A DNA stretch of 60,705 bases from an uncultured Caryophanales bacterium. Its GTDB lineage: Bacteria > Bacillota_I > Bacilli_A > RFN20 > CAG-288. This document shows positions 37,701 through 45,798 of this stretch, in pieces. The stretch is from the NCBI GenBank assembly GCA_937896065.1, contig CALBLI010000031.1, positions 1-60,705 of the forward strand, in the 5' to 3' direction. Numbering within the stretch: position 1 is the first letter of the stretch; each line of letters opens with the position of its first letter. The notes beneath the pieces were generated by a model that was not told where the DNA came from, did not search any database, and saw only the letters and a list, made by a program, of their open reading frames with translations. Position numbers and translations under genes: made by a program.

Positions 37701-40700
37701 TATTCAGCAGTTAAAGACATTGGAGTTGACCAACTGATGTCTTTAGCTTCATCTGGATTGTAATCACCTGGTTTAGCTTTATAACCCAATTCAAAGGCAG
37801 ATTTGCCATTAGGAATAGTAAATAAAGCCGTCGTACCAAATGTTAAAGAAGTTAAATCATATCCAGCTCTATTGGGTAAGAAATTCTTCTGGGTAGTATT
37901 ATCAATACCTAAAGCAATTAATCTACCAGCATTTACGCTATCTTCAACATAGATATTAGAATCCCAAGTAGAAATTCCATTATCGTTATATGTCTTAATA
38001 AATGGAGAAGCAGCTTTCATGATTCTTGTAGTTTCATTTCCAAGCCCATCTTGAACAATGTATTGGATATTGATTTCATATTCATTATCAACGAAGACAG
38101 CATATAGTGCAAATAAGCCTTCACCTGTAGTATCAAAGTCTTTTTGCTCAACAGGTGTAACTGATGTGACAAAATCTTCACCATTTTGATTATAATAATA
38201 GCTTTTCTCAGATTTTAAAGTGGTAGCATTTCTAGTCTTATTGTAATAATAAAGTTGAGCTTTATTAACACCAGCAGTAGCTTTCACTTGATCATATTTA
38301 GATTTGGTTACCCACCCAACAAATGTTTTACCATTTGAAGCAGGAGTGGCAGTTGGCAATGTGTATGAACCACCTATATTATTTTTATAAATGCCAGTTA
38401 AATCAGTTAATTCAGCACCACCGAAGTTGTAGAAGACGACATTGACTGATTTAGCTTTAACCTTTAATTTAACAGTGATGTTTTTTGAAAATTCATAAAC
38501 AGAAGCACCAGAATAATTATTTCCTTCATATTCCCAAGCTTCAAATTCATAGCCTCTATATTTAGCAGTATTAGTTAATACAGGTGTTGGATAAGTAACA
38601 GCTTTTTTATATTCTACAGTTACTACACCACTATTATTAGTGCCAACACTTGGTCTATTATCTTGACCATTTAATAATTTACCTTCCTCATCAACAAATG
38701 TGATTGTATATGAAAGACTAAGATATTCAATAGCTATAGTGATATCGCCATTTTTATCTAGAAGTGAATTTAAAAGTTTAGGTGTAAGAATACTGGCTTG
38801 GGTCAAATTTGTTATTTGTTCCAAATTTACAGAAGTAACTGATAAATCATCATTTGGAACTACTTTTGTTAAAGCAGTTAAAGTATAGCCATCTCTATTT
38901 AATAAAGCAGCATCAGGGAAATTAATCAAACTATCGGTAGAAGTTGTAATTGTCGTATCAGCTGCTATTTTATTAGCAACAAAATTAGGATAAAGTCTAT
39001 TTGTTCCTACATTATCTTTCTCAGCTTTAATGAAAACAAATTTGATATTGTAGTTCTTAGCTTTAAGTCTTGCACTTATCTGTTGGTTATTAGTGTAATC
39101 AAAAATATCTTTTTCTAAATCAACTTTTTGTCCATTTGTATAATAGAAGCCTTCAAAATCATAGCCCATTGCATTTGCAGCAGCATTAACTGTATTTAAA
39201 AGATTATTCAAAGTTACGTTAGTTTTATCAGTAGTATCAATATTTGTTGCAGTATTAAGGAGCGAATTATATTTAACTACAAAGGTAGATGCACTCTCAA
39301 CCCAAATATAATCTGCTGCTTCTTTCTTCTTATATGTTACAGTAACACGATATTCTTGATATTCCCATTCAGCATATACAGCGTGATCAATAGATTGATA
39401 GACAGTTAAGGTTTCATTAACTTGAGTTTTAACACCATCTTTCATGATATACCAGTACTTAAAAACTCTTCCTTCTCTTGTAGGGTTGCTTTCAGGAAGA
39501 ATATATTTTTCACCAAAGGTATTAGTGATTTGAGCGTAGACATTTCCAGTACCAGCTCCACCATCACCAACTTCATCTTCACTAGTATAGAAGAAGACTG
39601 TAGGTGTCTTAGTTTCAAACTTAGCATATAAAACAATATCACGATAGTCTTTAGGGGCTAAAATATTTTTATAATATGTGCCATTACTAATAAGGCTAGA
39701 ATTGAAATTAGGATCTAAATACCAACCCAAGAATCTTGAATCTTGTAAGGTAGGGACTTTTAATTTATGTTCTTCATCATTATCATCAACAACTGTATAA
39801 GTAGTCTTATTCATGCTATTATCAGCTAATTCAGAAATAACATATTTAATATTATATGTATGTGGTTTTCTTACAACTACAACACGTATTTCATCACCAC
39901 TTACTGCTAGTAAATTGTTGGTTGCATCAGTACCTGTTTGAGTATCTGCATTATATGAACCATATAAATAATAATATGTATCATAGCCATAATATGCACT
40001 CTCATCTCCCCTAGTTGATGGAAGAGGTGATCTTTGTCCTTTTTCAACCGCATAACTAGCAATTGGGTTACCATTTAAATTGTTAGCGTCATAGAACAAA
40101 ACAGCAGTTGATTCATCGGTGATAACATATTGAATTTCACGATAATTTGGAACTTCAATATTTGGATCAGTGACTTTAAAATAAACTCTTGCCGTTTTTG
40201 TACCAGCAGTTGATGATTTCTCACCACTATAATAATCTACTTCAACGCCTTTAGGGAAACTATTTGAAGAAGCTATATCAAAATAAACTGAATATTCTTT
40301 ACCAGCTTGATATTTGAATGAAAAAGCTGGAGTTTGATTAGAGTGAGAATTACCATTATAGTCTTTCCACAATGTATTTTTATTTGCAATACCTTCGCTA
40401 ATAGCTGTATCAATTGCATCTTCGACATTCTTCTTATTGATAACTAATGTCGTTTTCATATCTACCAATTCTTCATAATTGGTTGATTCACTATTTAAAG
40501 TTGAGAATGTGACACTAACTTCATAAGTACCAGCATTTGTTGGTGCATCATTTGAAGTGCTACCATAAACACCATTTTCAACCTTCACATAAGATATGTG
40601 TGGTATAAATGGGAAATCATTATTTTGTTGATTAGTTCTGAGTGTCAAAACTCTGCCACTGATAGTAGAAACCTTAATATTCACTTCTTTTGGTAAACCA

Positions 40701-42538
40701 TCATATGTATAGGTAAATACATTTTTCTCTAAATCATATGCTGTACTTGCATCATCAGAAGTGGTAAACACTGCCTGAACATTTTCACCTTTAGTGTTTT
40801 GAATAGGAACAACACCAGCACTTCCGTCAGCAATAACAATACTATTATCAGCAGTCTTTTTACCTAAATTCTTTAATTTAGCTTTAACAATTGTAAAAAC
40901 TGCTTCTTGTGGTGCTTGTGCCATTTCTTTTTTGGTAGCATCAGTATATACATTTAAAGTTACATGATAAGTTCCAACATTTTTAGGTGATGAAGATTCA
41001 GTGATGCCATTAGCAGATTTATAAATGAGTTCATAAACATACTTTGGATCTTTATTATTGATTGTAATATCTTGTTGTTTGCCGTTATAAACAACTTGTT
41101 GATCAGCAATTGATGCTGATGCACCTATTTGTCTTGAATTGACAGTTAATACTAAATCACCGACAAGAGTTTTACTGGCAATAACACCATCAGTGCCAAC
41201 TGTTCCTGAATGATATTTAGCAGCATCAGCTGGTTTTGATGCATAATGTGGATCTGTTGTCACATCATAATTAGTCGTATAACTCCAACCAGTAAATTCA
41301 TAACCATCATTCATATTTGGAGTTGGTAAATTCAATTGTTCATCAAAAGTATAACGGATAGGACGTGAGCTATCGTCTTTAGAATTTGTGCCTTGGTAAA
41401 CAATTGTGTATTGTCTAGGAGTATAAGTGACGCTCAAGTTAATAGCTGTGTCTTGTTTTACAACCTCAGTAACTAATGATTCATCATATCCATTTTCAGT
41501 TGTATATGCACCCTTAGGAGCAGGGATATAAGTACCATCAGCTTTTTTAACGGCTAAAACAGGCAAATCATTTGGATCTAAAGTGCCACCAACAGGAAGA
41601 GAAATCTCATACCCAGTATAGTCTTTATCACTTGGATTACAAACAGTTCCATCTGGTCTTACAACAGGTACATTAGTTCCGTTGTAATAAGCAAAAACAT
41701 TAACTTTAACAACCTCAGCATTAGCCAAAATAGTAAGATTAGCAGTTAATGGTGCTGGATCTTTATAATTCAAATTCGTCGATTTAAAAGAAGCTGTAAC
41801 TTCCTGAGTACCAATAGTTGTTCTACCATTGTTTGTATAACTAACGACAACCTGGATATCTTCAGTAAGTCCTTCAACTGTAAGCTCATGCTTCTTGCCA
41901 TCATAGGCGTATTGTTTTGATTTGAAAACAACATTCGACATATCATAATCAGCTTTAGTGATATTCATGATTGTTGTTTTGCTATAAACTTCAACCTTAC
42001 TCACTTTATTTCGCATATAAACAGTTACTGGATATTGACCAACAGATATCGCTTTGTTGTTTGTATATCTTGAAACTTCATAGCCTTCGGGAATAGTATT
42101 TGGATCAACAGCAAGTGAATGTTCTTGTCCATCATAAACGAAATTAGTTTCATTGCCTTGGAAACGTAAATTATTCCAAATCTCATTTGCACCAGTAGAA
42201 TCAACAATACGCAATGTAGCTTCTTTCTTTTGGTAATTTGTTCCTTTATTGTCGCTAAAATAGGCAGTTATTGTATAGTCACCAGTATTAACTTGTGCAT
42301 TATTGTCTGAATATGTAACAGAAACCCCTTCTGGTAAATTTCCTGTAATTTCAAGCCCATGGACTTTGCCATCGTACAAAACAGTTTTATCTAAAAACTC
42401 AACATCTACAAACTTGGCTTCAGAGACTTCTTTTTGGCTATTCTCAGTGTTTGAAGAAGCACTTGTTGGTGTACAGCCAGTCACAGCTAACATTGAAGCA
42501 AGTACCGTAAGACTAAAGAGTTTATTTTTCTTTGACAT
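34724..42538 (-). CDS. Giant surface lipoprotein with MBG-like, InlB-type and BspA-like LRR domains (2604 aa)
   Basis: This is a probable lipid-anchored adhesin and the first gene of a two-gene operon. The signal peptide has lipobox VTGC (Cys22). MBG-like domains (VLYDGKVHGLEI, FVYDGQEHSLAV, YAYDGKKHELTV) occupy about 35-270 and recur at about 460-800. About eight InlB/Flg_new type repeats (FTGWSYTT, FLGWYLDP, FAGWRLIK) lie in the middle. Residues about 2160-2590 form BspA-type leucine-rich repeats (AITIPDTITEFEKGAF, KTIGKYAFSRTGLKSVSL, VNYLGTVASWNNIKF). I prefer the second ATG at 42538: GGAGG stands 9 bases before it but only 3 before the ATG at 42544. No sorting signal is present. Confidence 0.9.
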   Translation of the reverse strand: MSKKNKLFSLTVLASMLAVTGCTPTSASSNTENSQKEVSEAKFVDVEFLDKTVLYDGKVHGLEITGNLPEGVSVTYSDNNAQVNTGDYTITAYFSDNKGTNYQKKEATLRIVDSTGANEIWNNLRFQGNETNFVYDGQEHSLAVDPNTIPEGYEVSRYTNNKAISVGQYPVTVYMRNKVSKVEVYSKTTIMNITKADYDMSNVVFKSKQYAYDGKKHELTVEGLTEDIQVVVSYTNNGRTTIGTQEVTASFKSTNLNYKDPAPLTANLTILANAEVVKVNVFAYYNGTNVPVVRPDGTVCNPSDKDYTGYEISLPVGGTLDPNDLPVLAVKKADGTYIPAPKGAYTTENGYDESLVTEVVKQDTAINLSVTYTPRQYTIVYQGTNSKDDSSRPIRYTFDEQLNLPTPNMNDGYEFTGWSYTTNYDVTTDPHYASKPADAAKYHSGTVGTDGVIASKTLVGDLVLTVNSRQIGASASIADQQVVYNGKQQDITINNKDPKYVYELIYKSANGITESSSPKNVGTYHVTLNVYTDATKKEMAQAPQEAVFTIVKAKLKNLGKKTADNSIVIADGSAGVVPIQNTKGENVQAVFTTSDDASTAYDLEKNVFTYTYDGLPKEVNIKVSTISGRVLTLRTNQQNNDFPFIPHISYVKVENGVYGSTSNDAPTNAGTYEVSVTFSTLNSESTNYEELVDMKTTLVINKKNVEDAIDTAISEGIANKNTLWKDYNGNSHSNQTPAFSFKYQAGKEYSVYFDIASSNSFPKGVEVDYYSGEKSSTAGTKTARVYFKVTDPNIEVPNYREIQYVITDESTAVLFYDANNLNGNPIASYAVEKGQRSPLPSTRGDESAYYGYDTYYYLYGSYNADTQTGTDATNNLLAVSGDEIRVVVVRKPHTYNIKYVISELADNSMNKTTYTVVDDNDEEHKLKVPTLQDSRFLGWYLDPNFNSSLISNGTYYKNILAPKDYRDIVLYAKFETKTPTVFFYTSEDEVGDGGAGTGNVYAQITNTFGEKYILPESNPTREGRVFKYWYIMKDGVKTQVNETLTVYQSIDHAVYAEWEYQEYRVTVTYKKKEAADYIWVESASTFVVKYNSLLNTATNIDTTDKTNVTLNNLLNTVNAAANAMGYDFEGFYYTNGQKVDLEKDIFDYTNNQQISARLKAKNYNIKFVFIKAEKDNVGTNRLYPNFVANKIAADTTITTSTDSLINFPDAALLNRDGYTLTALTKVVPNDDLSVTSVNLEQITNLTQASILTPKLLNSLLDKNGDITIAIEYLSLSYTITFVDEEGKLLNGQDNRPSVGTNNSGVVTVEYKKAVTYPTPVLTNTAKYRGYEFEAWEYEGNNYSGASVYEFSKNITVKLKVKAKSVNVVFYNFGGAELTDLTGIYKNNIGGSYTLPTATPASNGKTFVGWVTKSKYDQVKATAGVNKAQLYYYNKTRNATTLKSEKSYYYNQNGEDFVTSVTPVEQKDFDTTGEGLFALYAVFVDNEYEINIQYIVQDGLGNETTRIMKAASPFIKTYNDNGISTWDSNIYVEDSVNAGRLIALGIDNTTQKNFLPNRAGYDLTSLTFGTTALFTIPNGKSAFELGYKAKPGDYNPDEAKDISWSTPMSLTAEYRAKVIDSVITTKSKTKVSKTNQTGTRKVIDPNTGAEITKTFTDLTIEETQITNSTTNMNQTYGAKLLLPNDPVLDGYSFKKWVRTDEKGEKYYISSGTGYVEYTVNNDTVVNNYGIYKKVDSNYVLQTIPVGTKVYILAEYEKSPVNFTFSGLNSDGQRVGVLTNKPEEIVDAEVVEFYKTNKFGYQIYVDQTTGNKKFKYFDSSSKKLVEISLPEIKEKNGYNTGKWTVTMEVDDSIYDFNDGNKLVTARKVAKTVDLEDFADQILANDSSISNVSASITYVPKKVEISYYNNTELFSTAEASYSQKFTLPTIEASEGKTFAGWRLIKLKKTGQTFEEVETETIINSGSVTLDNFNYISIDDKGTTTLADDTYSIRFRAVFVDKSYKIKFNINNITSEYIQDSAGVYDFAITNGTPFYKVLLGSDNDAGLQIKLLQKLGLDPTQFALVIKSQKAKEQGSQKDIYCFADYANGRYTSKAFAAAYTNLDSEEDAYSYSEHGSVFSVGLVYLKNKINTQFFEFADDAQTKTATLTGLNGNNIATSTNALYKTNGNIWLPSYVMMGDSSESIYKINKVGASFLYNNQNGLEKVKDFAKAITIPDTITEFEKGAFAIMNGSNVAALNIDCPLLTKVNYLGTVASWNNIKFNDVSSNPMYLVYQNCFYKNNLQTLQMSWIDSVGTTLQLPKVSIIKKYTFINLSYLNKVIVPANINEFEEDCFKITDDRDCPATGGNYIGVERYATDELLAKSGYFIRQNQLTSVEYESTIENWAHITFGSKYSTPMSLAKFENGDRSTTPIADLKANGNSIRNLDGTSLIEVKDYAFYCVGKLELFTHSSALKTIGKYAFSRTGLKSVSLSSSVENIGEGCFAYNQNLTSVNISSALKKIAIHTFIKYKTKATLSGVETFDITINGTTSDYNQISLDSNYFGFLNSSFPINMVDGAATIQNEMIIRFRLKTNGDNDFKNICSDTELKEDRKGFINCLTGNTGPNA

Positions 42539-42581
42539 AGGCATAATCCTCCCTTATAAAAACTAGTAAGGTTATAAAATC

Positions 42582-42610
42582 ATTATATTTTAATACTATA
42601 TATATGAAAA
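42582..42610 (-). promoter_or_regulatory. Promoter of the giant lipoprotein operon
   Basis: On the minus strand TTTTCA (42610-42605), 17 bases, then TATAAT (42587-42582). The transcript would start near 42575 with a leader of about 37 bases, close to the leader length of the largest lipoprotein gene. Confidence 0.7.
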
Positions 42611-42788
42611 ATCAAGAAAACTAATAGAACAATAGCCCTCCAAATCGCTGATTTTAGCTAATTTTTAAGTTGTAAATTTTACTATTTTTCAGTTTTTTTA
42701 ATGTGCCAGGTTTTTTATTGCTATCAATGCTTGAATATTTGATATTGTAACAAATAAATTTATTTATTTTTTTTGTTTAAATTAAAAA

Positions 42789-42797
42789 TGATATAAT
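42789..42797 (+). promoter_or_regulatory. Extended -10 promoter element upstream of ispE
   Basis: TGATATAAT matches the extended -10 consensus (TGnTATAAT). Transcription from about 42804 would give ispE a leader of about 100 bases, in addition to the nearer promoter at 42861-42889. No clear -35 box precedes it. Confidence 0.45.
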
Positions 42798-42860
42798 AAA
42801 AAGCAATTTTTAGTATTTATAAAAAATGTTAAATATTTATTTAATTTATATTTTAAAAAA

Positions 42861-42889
42861 TTGAATAACTCACAAAATATTACTAAAAT
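42861..42889 (+). promoter_or_regulatory. Promoter of ispE
   Basis: TTGAAT, a 17-base spacer, then TAAAAT (42884-42889). The predicted start near 42896 leaves a leader of about 10 bases that contains no ribosome-binding site. Confidence 0.6.
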
Positions 42890-42906
42890 ATATCGTTATT
42901 AAAAAT

Positions 42907-43782
42907 ATGAACACATTAACTATTAAAGCATATGCTAAAATCAATTTAGCCATTAATGTACTTGGAAAACTTGAAAATGGGTATCATGACATTGATATGG
43001 TGACAGTTCCACTTTTTTTGCATGATACACTTGAAATTACAAAGTTAGGTGCAAAATATAATACTTATCTTTTTTCAAACGATGAAAAAATTCCATGTGA
43101 TGAAACTAATTTAGTTTATAAAGCTCTATTTGCTTTGAAAGCTGATCACAAATTTACTGATAATTTTAAAATCTACATTTATAAACGTATACCTGTTGAA
43201 GCTGGCCTTGGTGGAGGTAGTTCAGATGCCGCTAGTATTGTCAAAGAGCTTCCAGCTCTGTTAGCGAATAAAATCAATGATAATTATGGTCCTTACTCAC
43301 TTGCAAAACAGATAGGTAGTGATGTATCTTTTTTCATTAAAAACAAACCCGCTCGTGTAAGAAAAGTAGGCGAGGAATTAGAAGAAATAGAAATTAAATG
43401 CCCTTATCACGTTTTGTTAGTTAAACCAAGCACTGGTTTATCAACTAAAGAAGTCTATAGCTTATATGATGATATGAAAGATGACATAATTCATCCAAAT
43501 ATTGATGAACTCATCTCAGCTTTAAGAATAGATGATGAGGATAAAATACAAGCTAATTTAATAAATGTTTTGACTAAGCCTGCTATTTCAAAGTTACCAA
43601 TCATATCAGATATTTTATTTCAAATGAATAATATGAATCTACCTCTTAGTGGAATGTCAGGAACAGGTTCAACTTGTTTTGCACTTTCTAAAGATAAAAA
43701 ATATTTAAAAGCAGTCGCTTCATATTTTGAAAAGCAAGGATATCAAGTTTTTTTAACACAATTAAACTTGACACAAAAGTAA
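42907..43782 (+). CDS. ispE: 4-diphosphocytidyl-2-C-methyl-D-erythritol kinase
   Basis: This GHMP-family kinase phosphorylates CDP-methylerythritol in the MEP route to isoprenoids. The 291-residue protein begins with the family signature AYAKINLAINVLGKLENGYHDI, and has the ATP loop PVEAGLGGGSSDAA at about 97-110 and the C-terminal glycine motif LSGMSGTGSTCFAL. It implies a MEP rather than mevalonate pathway. There is no ribosome site before the ATG. A lipoprotein gene starts 42 bases downstream and may be co-transcribed. The length is normal. Confidence 0.95.
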   Translation: MNTLTIKAYAKINLAINVLGKLENGYHDIDMVTVPLFLHDTLEITKLGAKYNTYLFSNDEKIPCDETNLVYKALFALKADHKFTDNFKIYIYKRIPVEAGLGGGSSDAASIVKELPALLANKINDNYGPYSLAKQIGSDVSFFIKNKPARVRKVGEELEEIEIKCPYHVLLVKPSTGLSTKEVYSLYDDMKDDIIHPNIDELISALRIDDEDKIQANLINVLTKPAISKLPIISDILFQMNNMNLPLSGMSGTGSTCFALSKDKKYLKAVASYFEKQGYQVFLTQLNLTQK

Positions 43783-43824
43783 TCACTTATGGATGATATC
43801 AATCTCAAATGGGGAGGTGAACCT

Positions 43825-45705
43825 ATGAAAACCAAAAATTCTAAAAAATCTTTAACCTTATTTATCCCCGCTGTTACTATGGCTTTATCTTCTTGCAATA
43901 AAAATAGTACACCTGCAAGTTTATCAACTACGCCCTCATCAGTTCAGTCATCTACAACCTCTTATTCATCTTCTAAACAATCAATATGGTATGAAGTGAA
44001 AATACTTAGCAAGCCTGGTAAAACTGATGTTGTCGACTTGCGTGATGTATATAAAGTTGGAGAGGAAATGAATTTTTCCATCAACAATATGACTGGTCAT
44101 AATTTGATTGTGAAAATAAATAATATAATCATCGAGCCTGATGTGAATTTAAGATATAAATATATAGTAGCTGAAAATGATCAGGTACTTGTTATTACCA
44201 TTACCGAAGACATCAAAAAAATAGTTCCAGTGTTCAATTATACTCCTGCTGACTTAGCAAAATATGTGAGTGTTAGATTTTTAGATGAAAGCAAAGAATC
44301 ATTCTCACCTGGAGATTCTTTATATTTGCGTTTTTCAAAGAGCGAAGGCTATTCATTTAAAACTATCAAGCTTAATGGTGAAGATATCACTCAGCAAATA
44401 GTAAATGATATTTTTTACTATCTAATTCCAAGTGATGTCACCCAACTAGTATTTGATATCGTAGTCAGTTATGATCAAAGTACTATCAAACTAAATATAG
44501 AAAGTAATGATGCTAGTAGTTTTATAATAACTAATTATAAAAATTATTATCAAGCTAATGAACAAGCTAATATCAAAATTACCCCTAAAGATTACTATAA
44601 AATTGAAAATATTAAATTGAATGGAACAATCATCAATCCTAGTGATGATTCGTCAACAAGCGAAACTAAAATTTACTCATTTAAAATTCCATCAGCCTCA
44701 CCTGAAATCACGCTTACAATCTCATCTATTCCAAAGCAACCTATTATAAGAGGTGATATTTTCTCTTATAATGAAAGCAGTAAAATTACATCATCACTTG
44801 ATAAAATTCCGGGAATGAAAGTTCAAATACTTGATATGACTGACGGAAGTTATCAAACAACAACCGACGTTATTTTTGATAGTGGTGCTAGTAGTTATAT
44901 TGTTCCAATCAATAATGATAACGGAGCTTATTATACTAACCATAACTATACCATAAAACTTTTAATACCTGATGGTTCCTCTTTAAAAGAAGTTCAGGCT
45001 AATAATGGAGTTAAGGTTGGCCTTGATAATTCAAAATATATTCAAAATATAATAATACCAAGCACTACTGATTTAACTTTCACTGGTGAATGTGATTTAC
45101 CAACTCTTCCTATCACATTAAAAAAAGGTGAATCCTCAAAAATTGTTGATAATGGTAACAATGTAGTCATAGCTGCAACTAAAAAGAATGTATCAATCTC
45201 ATACAAACTGCAATACACTGGGAAATTAGTTGATGACAATGGTAATGTCATCACTGAATTTAATACTTTATTATCTAGTAGTGAAATCGATTTTGATTAT
45301 CAATTCTCGTTAAGTGATTACAAATCAAACACCAACAATTATTATTTTAGAATTTATCATAATAGCACAGATAAACAGTATTATGTAACACACAATCTTC
45401 AAAATGGTTATACAAATATAAGACCTTTAACTAGCCAATATATTAAAGCTTTATGTAATGGAAAATTGATTATAACTTTTAACAGAACAATTAAAGATGG
45501 TTCATATTTTTATAATTGTACTTTAAAGATTGAAGATAAAGAAAGTGAAACAAATAACTTGCAAGGATTTACTAGATCAGTCACTTCAAGCCCTGCAACT
45601 TTCATCGGTTCTAAAATGGAAGCTAGCAATCTTTTCCAAGATGATATTAACAAAGGCGATTTTATAATTTCAAGTTATCACATATCATGCAGTGATAATA
45701 TATAG
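43825..45705 (+). CDS. Lipoprotein with Ser/Thr-rich linker, unknown function (626 aa)
   Basis: This is an exported lipoprotein. Its signal peptide (MKTKNSKKSLTLF..., lipobox ALSSC, Cys24) is followed by a Ser/Thr-rich linker at about 28-55, then several beta-rich segments. These read like short Ig-like or bacterial-repeat units (for example KNYYQANEQANIKITPKD and FSFKTIKLNGEDI). No catalytic domain is recognised. The ATG at 43825 has GGGGAGGTG ahead of it and yields a proper signal peptide, whereas the frame from 43789 does not. It differs from the giant neighbours in lacking FxGW repeats. No terminator follows it. Confidence 0.75.
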   Translation: MKTKNSKKSLTLFIPAVTMALSSCNKNSTPASLSTTPSSVQSSTTSYSSSKQSIWYEVKILSKPGKTDVVDLRDVYKVGEEMNFSINNMTGHNLIVKINNIIIEPDVNLRYKYIVAENDQVLVITITEDIKKIVPVFNYTPADLAKYVSVRFLDESKESFSPGDSLYLRFSKSEGYSFKTIKLNGEDITQQIVNDIFYYLIPSDVTQLVFDIVVSYDQSTIKLNIESNDASSFIITNYKNYYQANEQANIKITPKDYYKIENIKLNGTIINPSDDSSTSETKIYSFKIPSASPEITLTISSIPKQPIIRGDIFSYNESSKITSSLDKIPGMKVQILDMTDGSYQTTTDVIFDSGASSYIVPINNDNGAYYTNHNYTIKLLIPDGSSLKEVQANNGVKVGLDNSKYIQNIIIPSTTDLTFTGECDLPTLPITLKKGESSKIVDNGNNVVIAATKKNVSISYKLQYTGKLVDDNGNVITEFNTLLSSSEIDFDYQFSLSDYKSNTNNYYFRIYHNSTDKQYYVTHNLQNGYTNIRPLTSQYIKALCNGKLIITFNRTIKDGSYFYNCTLKIEDKESETNNLQGFTRSVTSSPATFIGSKMEASNLFQDDINKGDFIISSYHISCSDNI

Positions 45706-45706
45706 T

Positions 45707-45734
45707 TTGATCGATTAGACACATTCAATATAGT
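45707..45734 (+). promoter_or_regulatory. Candidate promoter of xfp
   Basis: TTGATC (45707-45712), a 16-base spacer, then TATAGT (45729-45734). The start would fall near 45741, so the leader of about 58 bases includes the inverted repeat at 45758-45787. Confidence 0.5.
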
Positions 45735-45757
45735 TTATACATACTATTAATAGACCA

Positions 45758-45787
45758 CGTTTAGTGATAAAATATTTTTACTAAACG
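45758..45787 (+). promoter_or_regulatory. Inverted repeat overlapping the xfp ribosome site
   Basis: CGTTTAGT (45758-45765) and ACTAAACG (45780-45787) are perfect 8-base arms around a 14-base AT-rich loop. The right arm runs into the Shine-Dalgarno CGGAGG (45786-45791). As RNA, a hairpin here could limit ribosome access; as DNA, it could be a repressor operator. Confidence 0.55.
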
Positions 45788-45798
45788 GAGGTTTTATT

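Larger units (their letters stand above)
42545..42906. other. 362-base divergent intergenic region
   Basis: It carries the promoter of the giant lipoprotein operon (minus, 42582-42610), an extended -10 box at 42792-42797 and a promoter at 42861-42889, both on the + strand before ispE. The middle (about 42620-42780) is AT-rich; I see no ORF, RNA gene or DnaA-box cluster in it. Confidence 0.6.

Noticed and set aside
212..42538. The many 60-90 codon frames inside the giant lipoprotein genes
   Set aside because: They are other-frame shadows of long, domain-rich genes, lack ribosome sites and have leucine/isoleucine-rich nonsense composition.
42620..42900. AT-rich divergent region as an origin or small RNA gene
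   Set aside because: No DnaA boxes, no stable G-C hairpin or terminator; explained by promoters of the flanking genes.
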